NCBI GenBank assembly: GCA_003550305.1
Contig: QKYT01000470.1
Coordinates: 8,925-72,924, forward strand
Origin: Glomus cerebriforme
Lineage: Eukaryota > Glomeromycota > Glomeromycetes > Glomerales > Glomeraceae
Direction of reading: 5' to 3'
Length of the DNA: 64,000 bases
The notes under the pieces were generated by a model that was given only the letters and a program-made list of their open reading frames with translations, made no database searches and was not told where the DNA came from. A program made the translations under genes and the position numbers. Within the stretch, counting starts at the first letter, position 1. Every line of letters starts with the position of its first letter. Positions 26,998-38,627 of this stretch are shown piece after piece.

Positions 26998-27664
26998 GAA
27001 GGATATCAAGAAACTGGAATTCTTAAAGACATATTCAAGATAAAATAACAAATGCGCATATGTTCAATATTATTTGTAAACAATTTCGTTGATTGGACTG
27101 TAGAAATAATATGATATTATACGGATATCATATGCCCGCGATTCAATATTAAGACATTTTCTTATATTCTATATTTTTTTTTATCCAGATACTTTTATCA
27201 TCTTTTTTTTATAAATAGATAGGTTGTTTATTATGTTCTTTTTGGTGTATTACACTCTTTTAAGTTAAAAATACTTCTTTAGACTGTTAAGGTGATAATT
27301 GTAAATTCTATATTCATATTAGCATTTGCGCAATTTAAGTTTTTAGTTTCAACCTTTAAAAAAAATGGTTTTATAATGTATGTTACTGCGGATTTGTTTC
27401 AATATAAATTGTACACTATAAATCATGATTAGTAAAAAAAAAAAGCCATGTGGACTTAAATTTGTCTGGGGCAATATTAAATTGGAATTTGAAAATCAAG
27501 AACCAATCAAAACAATTTCCGCAAGCATTTCTATCAGTTTTTTTTTTTTTTTGAAACATTATTTTTAAATTTTGGATAACGTTTGGTTTTTATTCATAAA
27601 TTCTTGCTTACGTCCTAGAGATCTTTTAACGTTTGCCTTTAAGTTATAAAATTGAAAGAACGGT
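26998..27664. other. Intergenic region between DCN1 and the TIA1-like gene
   Basis: AT-rich; contains the DCN1 3' end and the promoter and 5' leader of the RNA-binding protein gene. No other feature is seen. Confidence 0.55.
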
Positions 27665-30423
27665 ATGAATATGTCAAACATGGGCACCACTGATGAAGGA
27701 TGTAAAAGTCTCTACGTGGGTAACCTTGATCCGAGGGTAACTGACAACATGCTTCATGAGATCTTTGGCGTAGCAGGATCAGTGAACAATACGAAAATTA
27801 TTCCTGATAAAAATGTGAGTTGACCTATCATCACGACAGGCCAGTACGAATATAAGGATAGAGGGGGTTTTTGGCTGAAGCTTAATCTTGATCAGATTGG
27901 CAAAGTTGCCTTTTTCTTGAAACGAGGGCACTTTTGAAGCAAGTTCTAATTGAAGTATCCTAATGGCTGATCTAAGCTGGACACCCGAGTTGCGCTCCAT
28001 AATTGACGCAGCTCAAAGGTTGGATTTCCTTTATCTTCCCTCAATATCTGTATCTCTTTCTTTATTGTTTCTTTTTATTATTATTATTTCAAATTCCCTT
28101 TCCCTTGATTTTTTTTTTTTTAATTTTCATTTCATTTTATTTTATAATATCTATTTTTTTTCTCTCTTTTTGTGAAATATCTACCTAACTTTTGATCAAA
28201 GTTATATATGTACTTTTTTGCAGCTTTAGTTTTTTTGTGGGGCGAAAGAGTGTAAAATACAAGACAGAGTACCGTTGGCTCGTATGCTGATCTCTTAATC
28301 TTAAAAATTTAGAAATGTGGAATCCTTGCTTATTTAGACATTTTTATTGAATTATGATAACTGACAACAAATCTTTAATTTTTTTTTCCATTTACTTTAT
28401 ATAATACTCTTTATATATGGTGTCCTTACTTTCCAATTATCGTCAGTACCAGCATGGAGGTTTAAATTACGGATTTGTTGAATTTAATGACCATCGTTCT
28501 GCTGAACAGGCTCTTCAGACTCTTAACGGTAGAAAAATATACAATATGGTATTTGGAATTTTATTTTATTCTTTTGTACGTTTAATTTAAAATATATTTC
28601 TTATGATTTCCACTTTTTTTTTTTATTAGGAAATCAAGGTGAATTGGGCTTTCCAAGGACAGCAAGGCCATAAAGAAGATACATCAAGTAAGTATTATCA
28701 CTATTCATTTCCTATCAAGTGCTCATCGTGTTACGTTGCTGAACCCGTTTTATTTTTTCCTTTCATTTTCTCTTTATTTTCTTTATTTTTTCTTTTTTAT
28801 TCGTGCTTTATTATTTATAATAAACTAAGATCATTACCACATCTTTGTTGGTGATTTGAGTCCTGAAGTTAACGATGAAGTGCTCGCCAAAGCTTTTAGT
28901 GCATTTGGAAGCATGTCGTAAGTAATTAAAATAATTTTTTTCATTTTATAATTCTGTTGTTAATAAAAATGCTTTTTTCAGAGATGCTCGTGTTATGTGG
29001 GACGTTAACTCCGGCAAATCTCGAGGATATGGATTTGTAGCTTTCCGTGATAAAACCGTAAGTCTTGGAGATGACCACCGTTAATGGATTGGCGATTGTA
29101 GCGGTTAAGATACTTTTTGACGAAAATGATTGCGAATTTAAACTAAATTTCGTTCTATGCATCAAATTAAATACTAATAATTTCTATCATATATTATAGG
29201 ACGCTGAACAAGCTATCGCAACAATGAATGGTAAGTGGAAATATTGCAGCAGCGGTTAGAAGACAATGCATTTATTATGCTTTTTTTTTGTACAGGTGAA
29301 TGGCTTGGAAGTCGTGCTATCCGATGCAATTGGGCCAACCAAAAAGGTCAACCGGGTCCTGGGAGTACAACATCAGAACGACAAGGTAGCATATTGTGAT
29401 TTTTTGTTGCTAATTTTTTTGTTAGTGTTGATAGGCTTTATCTGAATCAGTAGGAACCCCTACGCAAGCGCCTCAATTATCGTATGAAATTGTCGTTGCG
29501 CAAACCCCTCACTACAATAGTACAGTATACGTCGGTAATCTACCACCTTCTACTACACGTAAGTTTTTTATAAATTAAAATCAGTTGGTTTTGGTAATTT
29601 TAAATTCACGCATTTTTTTTTTTTTTTTTTTTTGCTTTAGAGGAACATTTGATGCCATATTTCCAACAATTCGGATATATCATTGAGGTTCGCATGCAGG
29701 CAGATCGTGGTTTTGCATTCGTAAAGTAAGTTGATTTATCTATATCTATATATATATTTTTTTATATTTATATCTTGAAATTTTCACTTTAACCAACTGT
29801 ACCTTCATATTTAGACTAGATACACACGAAAACGCGGCCAATGCAATTGTAAATCTACAAAATACAAACATCAACGGTAGAATCATTAAGGTAATATTTT
29901 GTTTCAACAAAATACATTAAATTATTATTTAATATATAATTCAAATATATTAATGACCTTATTTCATTATTAGTGTTCTTGGGGAAAAGATAGAGCTCCA
30001 GAACAATCAACTACTGCTACCTATCATGCTTATAATGTGCCAGGTACAGCTTACAACTATAGTCCATATGGATATTATGGAAATCATGCTGCTCATCATT
30101 ATGCAACTCCAGAAGCTGGTTATGATCTTCCACCTGGTATGTCTGCTCCACCACAATCTCTGGCATCTCTTGATGGAGCAACTGCTGCAGCAGTAGCTGC
30201 AAGTCAGCATGCCACTGCTGGTTGGGAGCAATATTATAATAATGGAACTTATGATGCATATGGACAATATTATCCATACGGTTACGGAACTCAAGCCGCC
30301 GGTACAGGAGCTCCTGGGGCTCCAGGAATGGCGACACCAACTTCTCCACATACGGTTCCTGGTGGTCATCCACCTTCAGTAGGTGGTCACGGACCATCAG
30401 GTGGAAGTGCTTATAATGCATAG
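27665..30423 (+). CDS. TIA1/Pub1-like RNA-binding protein with three RRMs
   Basis: Three RNA-recognition motifs in about 437 residues. RRM1: SLYVGNLDPRVTD ... YGFVEFNDHRSAEQA, ending KVNWAFQ. RRM2: HIFVGDLSPEVND ... SRGYGFVAFRDKTDAEQA with CNWANQK. RRM3: TVYVGNLPPSTT ... RGFAFVKLDTHENAANA, ending CSWGKD. The linker LSYEIVVAQTP resembles the animal TIA1 linker. The C-terminus is Gly/Tyr/Ala/Pro-rich and prion-like. Family members bind U-rich RNA; they act in 5' splice-site choice, mRNA stability and stress granules. It starts at 27665. The first intron (27815-28446, 632 bases) is far longer than others in this window and holds an exon-like segment. The exact yeast counterpart (Pub1, Nam8 or Ngr1) cannot be settled by eye. 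Confidence 0.93.
27845..28018 (+). other. Possible cassette (poison) exon in TIA1-like intron 1
   Basis: This 174-base segment is clearly more GC-balanced than the surrounding intron. It is bounded by AG at 27843-27844 and GT at 28019-28020. Read in phase with exon 1 it stays open for 30 codons, then hits TGA at 27935-27937. Inclusion would therefore truncate the protein inside RRM1. A long U-rich stretch follows the putative donor (about 28020-28175). Confidence 0.35.
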
Positions 30424-31247
30424 TTAAAAGGTAAACTTGAAGGAAAAGAAAAATGAAGATATATAGAATCAAAAACATGAATTTTAATTATTATCATTTG
30501 CAGTCTTTAAGAACAAAATTTCTCTCTCTATTTTTAACCCTTATATCTCTTTCTCTTTTACAATATATCATTTACAAAGGAAACGCTTCCGATAAATCGC
30601 ATATATGTTATAATTAAACCCAAAAAATTCTTTTTTTTTTTTTATAATAATTTGGTTGTTTTTATTAAATAAGCGTGCAAAGTTTTTATTTTTAATCTTT
30701 ATAGTTTTACCAAGTTATTAATTTTATTGACCTTATTTATATTTTCTTTTTTTTTGCAAATAATGAACTATCAATCATACATATAACACAGATAATACTT
30801 TATATATTATATATTATCTATATTGCCAGGTTTTCTTTTTTATCTTCAAACACAAAAAAATATATATTATTATTCCTCTCATATTTTTACTTTCAAAAGT
30901 TTCAAAGCAAAAAAAAACCATTTTTTTTAAATTTAAAACATTATATATATATTTTATTATTTTTTTTTTTTGAGCTATTAGTATTTTCTTCATTTGAAAA
31001 AATTAGTAATTAGTATAAATAGAAATAAAAATCTTTGGCCAGATCAAATTGGTACTTACGAAAGAATTCCAAAATATGAAACTGAAAAAGTTTAACCAAA
31101 ATTTAAATTTCATATTCAATATATTAATTTTGAACGAGCAAAACATAAAATATATTACAATAAATAAATTGAATGTATTGTTATTAGATATCGTTGAAAA
31201 TAGTATAAATGTGGGATAAAATATTTCCTTAATTCGAAAAAAATAAA
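30424..31247. other. Intergenic region, convergent 3' ends
   Basis: It lies between the TIA1-like stop and the SNF4 stop. Very AT-rich with T runs; likely both 3' UTRs. No other feature is seen. Confidence 0.55.
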
Positions 31248-32897
31248 CTAACTAACTAAATAGCGCATAATATCAGATAGAGAAACAATTCCTTGTAACT
31301 TGTTTTCAGAGTCTACAACTATTAAACGATATACTTGAGCTTTTTTTATTAAATCAAATATAGAGTGAAGTGTATCACTTAATGTACAAGTATGAACTCC
31401 AGGAAAATCCTACAAAAGATAGTAATATAAATAATAATTAACAAAAAGAAAAAAAAGCGCATGTTTAAATTCATAACTTTTTAAGACTTGAAGATACCTC
31501 GGATCGACGTAATAATGCTTCGCCAACTGGAAGATCCATCTCATGATATGATCCAGCTCGGACCAAGGTCTTAATTAAAAAATATTAAAATCAAATTAGA
31601 TTGAAATAAAGATCAACTTATTTAGTTTACTTACCATTACATCGACCGTTTCATATACATTCAATACCTTATCTAAAAAATCATTAAGCATTAATTAGAT
31701 AAAAGAAAATAAAAATTTTTATATTTAATTACCATTTTCATCAATTATAGGAACTGAAGATATTCGACGTTCAACAAAAAGATTTACAATTTCAATCACA
31801 GGCGTAGACATTTGAGCAGTAGCAATATTTTCATAAACACCGATCTTAATCTCCGATAAAGGTTTTCTTAACATTTTAATCTCTGTACACTAAAATATAA
31901 TCATAAACACGTGTGAATATCATGCGTTATATGTTGACAAAAAATTATCAAACTTACGTTCATTGCAATAAATTTCAATATTCTGTATTGTGTTAATACA
32001 GATACAATCATTTCTTGACCAGTTTCAGAATCTACATCAACTAATGGTAATCGGTGTGCACGTGCTTCTACTAATAATTTACATGCTTCATATAATGATT
32101 TAAGAGGATGTATTGACAATAATTGTGGTGGTGGTGCTCCAACACGACTTTCAACATCTAAAATAACAAATTTTATCATAAAATTTACGTGTTTTTCTTT
32201 TTTTTTCGTGTCTCGTAACGATTAAAATTATATATATTATTATAATTACCTCTTAATTGTTGAATTTGAAATTGTTCAATTTCTTCCATAGCAGCAGCGT
32301 AAGAAGAATGTTTATAATAATATTGTATTAAATTTATAAAATCTGACACAGTTAACATTCCAGCAAATTTTTGATTAGTTGAATCCCATAGTGGTGCCGA
32401 TACAACTCCTAAGTATTATTTATGGCATCAATTGAAATAACTGTTGTATTATTATTATTCATTCATCACAAAGAATATCAAAAGATAAATGAAACTTTGA
32501 GCAAGTTCATTCTTGGTGTTATACATTAAAAAAAAAATAAACGTAATTCGCAACAAAAAAAAACCTTACCATTTTGCATTAAAGCCGCAAGAGCTTTTTT
32601 AACAAGTAAACTAGTATCCAAAACAATTACTTTGTAACTAACAGGCAATACATCATAGGAAGAATGTTGTTTTAAAAAATTACAAACAAGTCTCTTTGAA
32701 GTATTATTCGCTTCACTATTCGAGTCTAAACTATTTGTTCGTGGTTTATCATTTGTTGAAAAAATATTTTGTGTAATACTTTGAAATTGGCTAAAATTTA
32801 TTCCTGAATATGATGCTGGTCCATCATAATCTCTCGGTGTTATGTTTGGTGTAAGGTTTGGTGTATTAAGATTTAAATTTAAATTTCTTTCATTCAT
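31248..32897 (-). CDS. SNF4: AMPK/SNF1 kinase gamma subunit, CBS-domain protein
   Basis: Regulatory, nucleotide-sensing subunit of the SNF1/AMPK energy-sensing kinase. The ATG at 32897 opens a low-complexity Asn/Thr-rich leader of about 75 residues; CBS repeats follow. CBS1 runs from [16 protein letters not shown] to [23 protein letters not shown]2 contains [20 protein letters not shown] and [21 protein letters not shown]3 contains [20 protein letters not shown] and [15 protein letters not shown]4 contains [20 protein letters not shown] and [15 protein letters not shown]. The [15 protein letters not shown] and SLSDIM motifs are gamma-subunit hallmarks. About six introns. Divergent from QCR6 across 194 bases. 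Confidence 0.93.
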
Positions 32898-33091
32898 GGA
32901 GAGATAGAAATTTGTTAGTGAAACGATTCTTCCGCAGATTTGAACTAACTACGGAAACTAGTTTACTAGTTCACATGGTTATATGCAAACTACAAAGAAA
33001 ACGTCATTTTTTTTTTTCTGATACCAATTTTAGATTGGTTAAAATTTATCCCCGGGATTTTTAACAAAAAGACAAAAATATTTTTTGCAAT
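32898..33091. promoter_or_regulatory. Shared upstream region of SNF4 and QCR6
   Basis: 194 bases between divergent starts of an energy-sensing kinase subunit and a respiratory-chain subunit. It contains a T run and CCCCGGGA near 33050. No factor site is claimed. Confidence 0.45.
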
Positions 33092-33662
33092 ATGTCTCAA
33101 AAATCAAATACAACGACGAAAGAAACTAGTATTATTCCTATTGTTCATGCTGAAGCTCCAGCTGAAGAACCAACGAATACAGAAGAAGCATCACCTGAAC
33201 CCGAAGATCCAAAACCAAAGATTCAAGAAGGTAATTTAATTTCGAGATAAAATAAACCAAATGAAATCAATCAATTGAATTTAAATCAAATTATCTTAAA
33301 TTCAATTAGAATGTGGCGAGACTCTTGCTTGTAAACCCTTAAAACATCATCTTGAAGAATGTACTCGTCGTGTTGAAGAAGGCGGAAGCAATGAGACTTG
33401 TAAGCTTTTTTCTTTTTTATTTTACTCATTCATTTTTTATTTACCCGCTTTATTTATTTATTTATTTTTAATTCAAAATAAATTAAAAGGTGCTGAAGAA
33501 TTCTTACATTTTATGCATTGTGTAGACCATTGCGTAAGTTCTATATACTTCGTTTCTTTTAAGTTATTTTTCAAAAAGAATTTATTTCCTAACTTATATA
33601 TATGATATTAATACAAATATAATGAATAGGCTGCACCTAAAATTTTCGCAGCATTAAAATAA
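33092..33662 (+). CDS. QCR6: Cytochrome bc1 complex subunit 6 (hinge protein)
   Basis: Small acidic intermembrane-space subunit of respiratory complex III that assists cytochrome c docking. Four exons, about 101 residues. The N-terminal half is Glu/Pro-rich. The C-terminal half has a twin CX9C arrangement: ACKPLKHHLEEC and CAEEFLHFMHC, plus further cysteines (ECGE, VDHC), as in the UCRH family. The end is APKIFAALK. Introns interrupt after IQE, NET and DHC and keep frame. Confidence 0.92.
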
Positions 33663-33898
33663 TATTAAACCATATTTTTTGAATTGAAATTTTTCGAAAA
33701 TATTTATTTTGTTTAAAAGGTTGAACAAATAAAATATAAAAAAGATTTTGTAAAAAAAAAAAAAAAAAAAAAATAATAGAAGAAAACTAATCATCAATCG
33801 TGTTTCTCCAAATTAAAATTGTTGAAAGCGTCCGCATTTTCCTTTAACATACAGTTGTCTTATTTGTAGTATTGTAATCAATTTTTTTTTAAAAAATT

Positions 33899-33929
<31 letters not shown>

Positions 33930-34702
33930 AAAAAAAAAAAAAAAAAAAAGGTATTGTTAATTATTAATTTAAATTCTAATTCGTACACTGTGCTATTTTG
34001 GTATTTATTCTTTAGTCAGATGGATTTTGCTTTAGTAGCAGTCACCCAATCTTAAAAGAAATAAATTATTCTTTAATGCTGACAATTAGGATGATGATGA
34101 TGGTGACCACTTGGTCACCCAATATTAATGTAAAATTGACGTATGTAAAAATCCTTTGGACCCTGGATCTGCAAACAAGAATGAATCATAATGTCGTACA
34201 CATGAGTTTTCTCTTTTTTGGTATTTTTAACATTGTCCATTATATTTGCGATTCATACAAATAAATAAATTTAACAAAGAAAAATAATAGCCACGCTTTT
34301 TTTGATGTTCCACGATTAGATATGAAACACATACATATAAGGTTCCAAGTCATCAATACGATCATTAAATTTGCAAATTTTAATTACTCCCTAATATTGA
34401 ACGAATAATATTTGAAAATTTAAATTAGTCTTGCGGCAAATTGTTTAAAATTAGAAATAATAATGTTATTATAACCTCAATCGACTAAATTGGTTTATTG
34501 TTTTTTTTGGGGGGGGAGAATAAATAATAAAATTACATTACAATTAGTAATGTTAATCGTATGTAATTAAAGAGTAATCTTTTTGAAATTTAATCAAGTA
34601 CGTTTTGTAAATTGCTATTTAAATCATGGGAATTCCTCCGAGAAGAAACAAATTTTCAAGAAAATTTTCTTTATTCAAAATTTTCCTACTCATTATCTAA
34701 TA
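33663..34702. other. Intergenic region between QCR6 and the first HMG-box gene
   Basis: AT-rich with long A runs around 33751-33771 and 33898-33948. No gene is supported. Confidence 0.55.
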
Positions 34703-34972
34703 ATGAATCTATCTCTACCACTTTCTGTGAGACCTCAAGACCTTGTCCCCAATAATAAAACTAAAAAGAAAGCAAAAATACCTAAAGGATATGATGTTTA
34801 TAAAATTGCGTGCATTAGAACAATACAATTTTTTAATATTGATGATCAATATCAATCAGTATTTATTAGTAATCGGTTCAGCGAAGAGAATATATACGTT
34901 AAAGAGATGTGTCAATTAATCGCGAAAGAAGCATATGAAATAATGAAATCGAATCGATCTCTTGAAATATGA
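34703..34972 (+). CDS. Divergent HMG-box-like protein (MATA-HMG type)
   Basis: Single exon, 89 residues from the ATG at 34703. A basic KTKKKAKIPKGYDVYKIACI segment precedes a region ending YVKEMCQLIAKEAYEIM. The order (Lys-rich lead, P-x-Y/F-x-x-Y, then a helix with I-A-x-E-A) resembles the MATA-HMG DNA-binding fold, large families of which occur in Rhizophagus. The middle helix is poorly conserved, and the usual P-N-A-F opening is P-K-G-Y-D-V-Y. It may be a degenerate paralogue or a non-functional copy. It is followed 1.3 kb downstream on the same strand by a better-conserved relative. Confidence 0.5.
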   Translation: MNLSLPLSVRPQDLVPNNKTKKKAKIPKGYDVYKIACIRTIQFFNIDDQYQSVFISNRFSEENIYVKEMCQLIAKEAYEIMKSNRSLEI

Positions 34973-36260
34973 TGCCGGACATCAAAAATTCTTTTTATAT
35001 ACATATATATATATATACATAGATTACTTTCTGTGTTGCATATGTTGAATATAACGAGTGATAAAGCGTATTCTATAATTCTATTGATCTATTCTACGAA
35101 CTCAAATATGATGTTTAGTATTATGAAAAATTATGATAGTTTAAAAAGATTATCAGTTATTTATAATCACATCAGTGACATAATGACATAGTGACATATA
35201 GATATTCAAACAATATGATAGATAATATGATTTATAATTAGATGATTATAAAACAATAGGTTAATTTCATATATGATTTATATATATAAATATAAAATTT
35301 TAAAGTCAAATTACAAATATGTCAACCCTCTTAATAAAATGAATGGGTTTAATTGTTTAAATGACAAATAATATCTATTATGTTTAAGAAAAAAGAAATA
35401 TGATGATTATGTGCATAAATTAATTAATAAACCTTTTAAACATCCGCTTTTATTTGTAATACAACAAAAGAATCTCACTTTTTTAAACAAATGACGTAAG
35501 TTTTTACCATTTTTGGTGTCTTTTTTCTCAAAATTTATTCGTGATACAAACAGAACTTTTTTAACAATGACATAATGCTTTTTTAAACGGACATTTTTTC
35601 TTAAACAATGCTTAAATGTCCTGAATAATAAACAAATAGTTATGTTGTTTAAAGTGTTAAGATGTAATGTATTAGGTATTACTTTATCGAATATAGAAGT
35701 TTATAAGCTTAATTCTTATTGACTTTCTTGGTTACTTTACTTTATCACTTATTTATCACAAATCGAGATGTGAAGAAAAAAAAAATTGTTTTTTTTTCTT
35801 TTTTTTTTTTTTTTTTTTTTTGAGAAAAACCGCGTCAAAATGATATCAAGTTATGTCAAAAAGGTTGGAAAATCCGAATGTGAGTATCTTAAATTCTTTA
35901 AAAAAAGTCTTTGAAAAATTTTGATTTATTAATTATTCACCATTTCATCAAATTATCACACCCTAAAATTTTTGTGTTTGAAACATGAAACATGTTTATT
36001 TATTACTGTAAACTAGTTGCAGAACAATGAGTTCTCACGTGTGACGAATGATCAACAATTGATTTTGGCCTCAGAAATACCTTTCATATAATCAGCCAAA
36101 CCAACCTTAAAAGTGAAAAAGAAATTTCATTATTCGAAAAATTTTCAAACTATTTTTTTTTTTTCGGTTATGTCCGATTTGCATCAGATCATAAATATCA
36201 ATTAGATCGCTAATATTTATAAAAGTAACGGAAAGATTTCAATTATTTTTTCTTAAAAAG

Positions 36261-36294
<34 letters not shown>
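34973..36294. other. Intergenic region between the two HMG-box genes
   Basis: AT-rich. It holds T runs at about 35788-35821 and a T-then-A block (about 36262-36294) directly abutting the next ATG. No further gene is supported. Confidence 0.5.
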
Positions 36295-36295
<1 letters not shown>

Positions 36296-36867
36296 TGGAA
36301 ATATTCAAAAATTACAATTTGGATAATCAACCCTTCAAACATCCCTTACAAAATCCATTTTTTAGATATTATTTGGTTCATATCAATCAATCTTATGACC
36401 TTACAAAAATTTGTAATGATCAGTTATATTTAAAAAACGCGTATGATGATTATTTTAATCATTTAATTGATGAATGTTACAGACCAAAATATCCACCAGA
36501 TATAAAGGTGGAGGATTATGTACTAAGTTTTGATAGTCCTTTTACGGTATATCAAAGATATCTTATGAAATACCTGGAAAAGTTAGAAATAAGACTCTCT
36601 TTACTGGAGCTTTCATCCTTAGCGTGTCGTTTATGGGATAGTGAACCACAAGAAGTTATTTTTCATTATAAAAAACTTTCGGTTCAATTAAAAATATTAT
36701 ATGATGAACGATTAAAGAAATTACTATCAAATGATTCTCAGAATATTGAACAGTCTTCAGATGATTATGATAATACTGATTCCGTTTCATCAAATGATGA
36801 TAAATGTCAATGTACCGATTCGGATCTCGATTTTAGTACTAATTTTTTCTCAATTCAAGTGGTTTAA
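36295..36867 (+). CDS. HMG-box-like protein (MATA-HMG type)
   Basis: Single exon, 190 residues. Residues about 80-143 read like a MATA-HMG box: SPFTVYQRYLMKYL, then SLLELSSLACRLWDSEPQEV (I/L-S-x-L-A-x-x-L-W-x-x-E-P), then FHYKKLSVQLKILYDERL. An acidic Ser/Asp-rich tail with CQCTDSD follows, possibly an activation or regulatory tail. Such proteins are putative DNA-binding regulators, and some relatives are mating-type-like. The N-terminal 75 residues resemble nothing I know. The ATG sits immediately after a long T/A block, so a 5' leader would be almost purely A and U. Confidence 0.65.
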
Positions 36868-37266
36868 TTGGATATATATAAATATATATAAATATATATA
36901 TTATTTTATATTAGTAAGATAAACTTTCAAATCAATTTTAACAAAATCTTTTATGATATGGTCGGGCAAATAAATATACTTTTATATATATTTTATTAAA
37001 GAGTTATGAATATTTTATTATTTTATGTATTTTAAAATTATCATGCAATTATTATTTATGGTTTTTTTTCATTGAGCCGATCTTCATAAAATAAGATTTT
37101 ATATGCCTTTAGCTTAAATAAAAAATGTCTATAAATATTAAGTAAATAAAATAAAATATGTAAATGTTTCTTTTTCCTTTTTTCTTTTCCAATAATTATT
37201 GTATATAAAGTATTTTTTTATATTGTTTATATATTTTCAAGATATGTCAAACACAATCAATATCAT
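36868..37266. other. Intergenic region, convergent 3' ends
   Basis: It lies between the HMG-box gene and TRAP-alpha; AT-rich, likely UTRs. Nothing else is seen. Confidence 0.55.
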
Positions 37267-38627
37267 TTAATCTCTTTTGCCTTCATTTTTCTTTTTGATA
37301 CGAGACGAACTGCGAGTTTGTTGAGTTTTCAAATGATGCTCAGGAATCCAACTTTCATCAAATTTATCTGATGATCCTGCATCGATATCTTCAGTTTTAA
37401 CAGTACGCTTTAAATTAAAGAAATAAATTAAAATTTAATTAAATACTAAATATATATATATATAAAAAGAAATATGGTCAGATATTAATAATTTACAATT
37501 ACCTTTTTCCCTTTTTTCGTTTTAGCCCCACCGAAGAAAGTTTGAAAGATCAAATATCCTATACCACCGAAAAATCCACCAATAATCAAGAACATGAAGA
37601 GTCTAAATAATAATAATAATAAATATATATAATCTTAATTCTTATCACATAAAAAAAGATCGAGGGTTGGTAGAAACCTTAGATAACTTACAGCTGTAAA
37701 TCAAAAATAGAAACGTCTGGATCAACAACTGTGACTGTTCCATTATAACCGACGCCTCTGAATTTCTTTGCATTCTAATTGAAAAAAAAAAAAATTTTAA
37801 ATATTTTGAAAAAAAAACTATTAAAACAATCACTAACACTAATTTTTTTAAAAAGGTTACCTCATCAGTAAAATAGACGTAAAGAAGGAGTCCTAAATCT
37901 TGAGGAGGAAATTCTGCGTAAAAGTTATAAATAAAATCAACATGATCCATGGAAGGTGCGGCAATAGAGTATCTATAGGTTGTCAACTAGTATATATATA
38001 TATGTATATACAAATATAAAGGTTAATTTTGTTAAAGGATAAAAAAAAAACCTTATATTCGAAAATCTTACGTTACGATAAATTTCAGAAGGGTCATCTT
38101 TGTTTATTAATGCACCTGTTATCAAGTCAATAGTATAATTAGATTCTCCTTTATTATCAAAGGTAATCTTGACAGTATTCTTTTGACCATTTACAATATC
38201 TATTATATTAAGGAAAGGTTAAGTTAGGATGATGATTACTTTTAAGAATAAATTAACGATAATGGATACACACGATTAAAAGGATTATCCGTGAATTCGC
38301 CAGTAATCTCTACTGTTTTTGGTGAATGATATACTTGTACTTCTTCACTGTCAGCACCAAAGACTATTTATTTGCAAAAAAAAAGCAAAAGAATTATGTC
38401 AATATTTTATAAATTTACAATAAATTTAAACCTTTATAACGCTATAAAGGAATAAATTCTTTCAAGCTCGAATAACGCAATCTCACTTTTATAACAAGTT
38501 AGTTTGACGATTACAGCAAAGATCTTGTGAGAAAACTATTTATTAATGAAAAAAATTTTAAAAGGATACCTAATAGCGGAGCAATCAGTAATACCAATAA
38601 AAAAAATGAAAACAGTATATTCTTCAT
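37267..38627 (-). CDS. Translocon-associated protein subunit alpha (TRAP-alpha/SSR1, Irc22-like)
   Basis: ER membrane protein associated with the Sec61 translocon. Exon 1 (ATG at 38627) encodes a signal peptide MKNILFSFFLLVLLIAPLL. The luminal domain follows: EVQVYHSPKTVEITGEFTDN, VNGQKNTVKITFDNKGESNY, YRYSIAAPSMDHVDFIYNFY and the family block GVGYNGTVTVVDPD. A membrane span, LFMFLIIGGFFGGIGYLIFQ, precedes the cytosolic Lys/Arg-rich tail ending KKNEGKRD. About 230 residues, seven exons. The first intron has the donor GTATCCTTTT, matching the U12-type consensus, but no clear U12 branch site. Head to head with SURF4, another ER protein. Confidence 0.88.

Noticed and set aside
27963..28175. Short plus-strand frame MADLSWTPELRSIIDAAQ as an alternative first exon of the TIA1-like gene
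   Set aside because: Splicing from the nearby GT to exon 2 gives the wrong phase and an early stop; the cassette-exon reading fits better.
30007..30478. Minus-strand frames rich in Ser/His/Trp opposite the TIA1-like C-terminus
   Set aside because: Antisense shadows of the Gly/Tyr/Ala-rich coding repeat.
34583..34702. Extended N-terminus of the first HMG-box-like protein
   Set aside because: It needs a TTG start; the first in-frame ATG is 34703.
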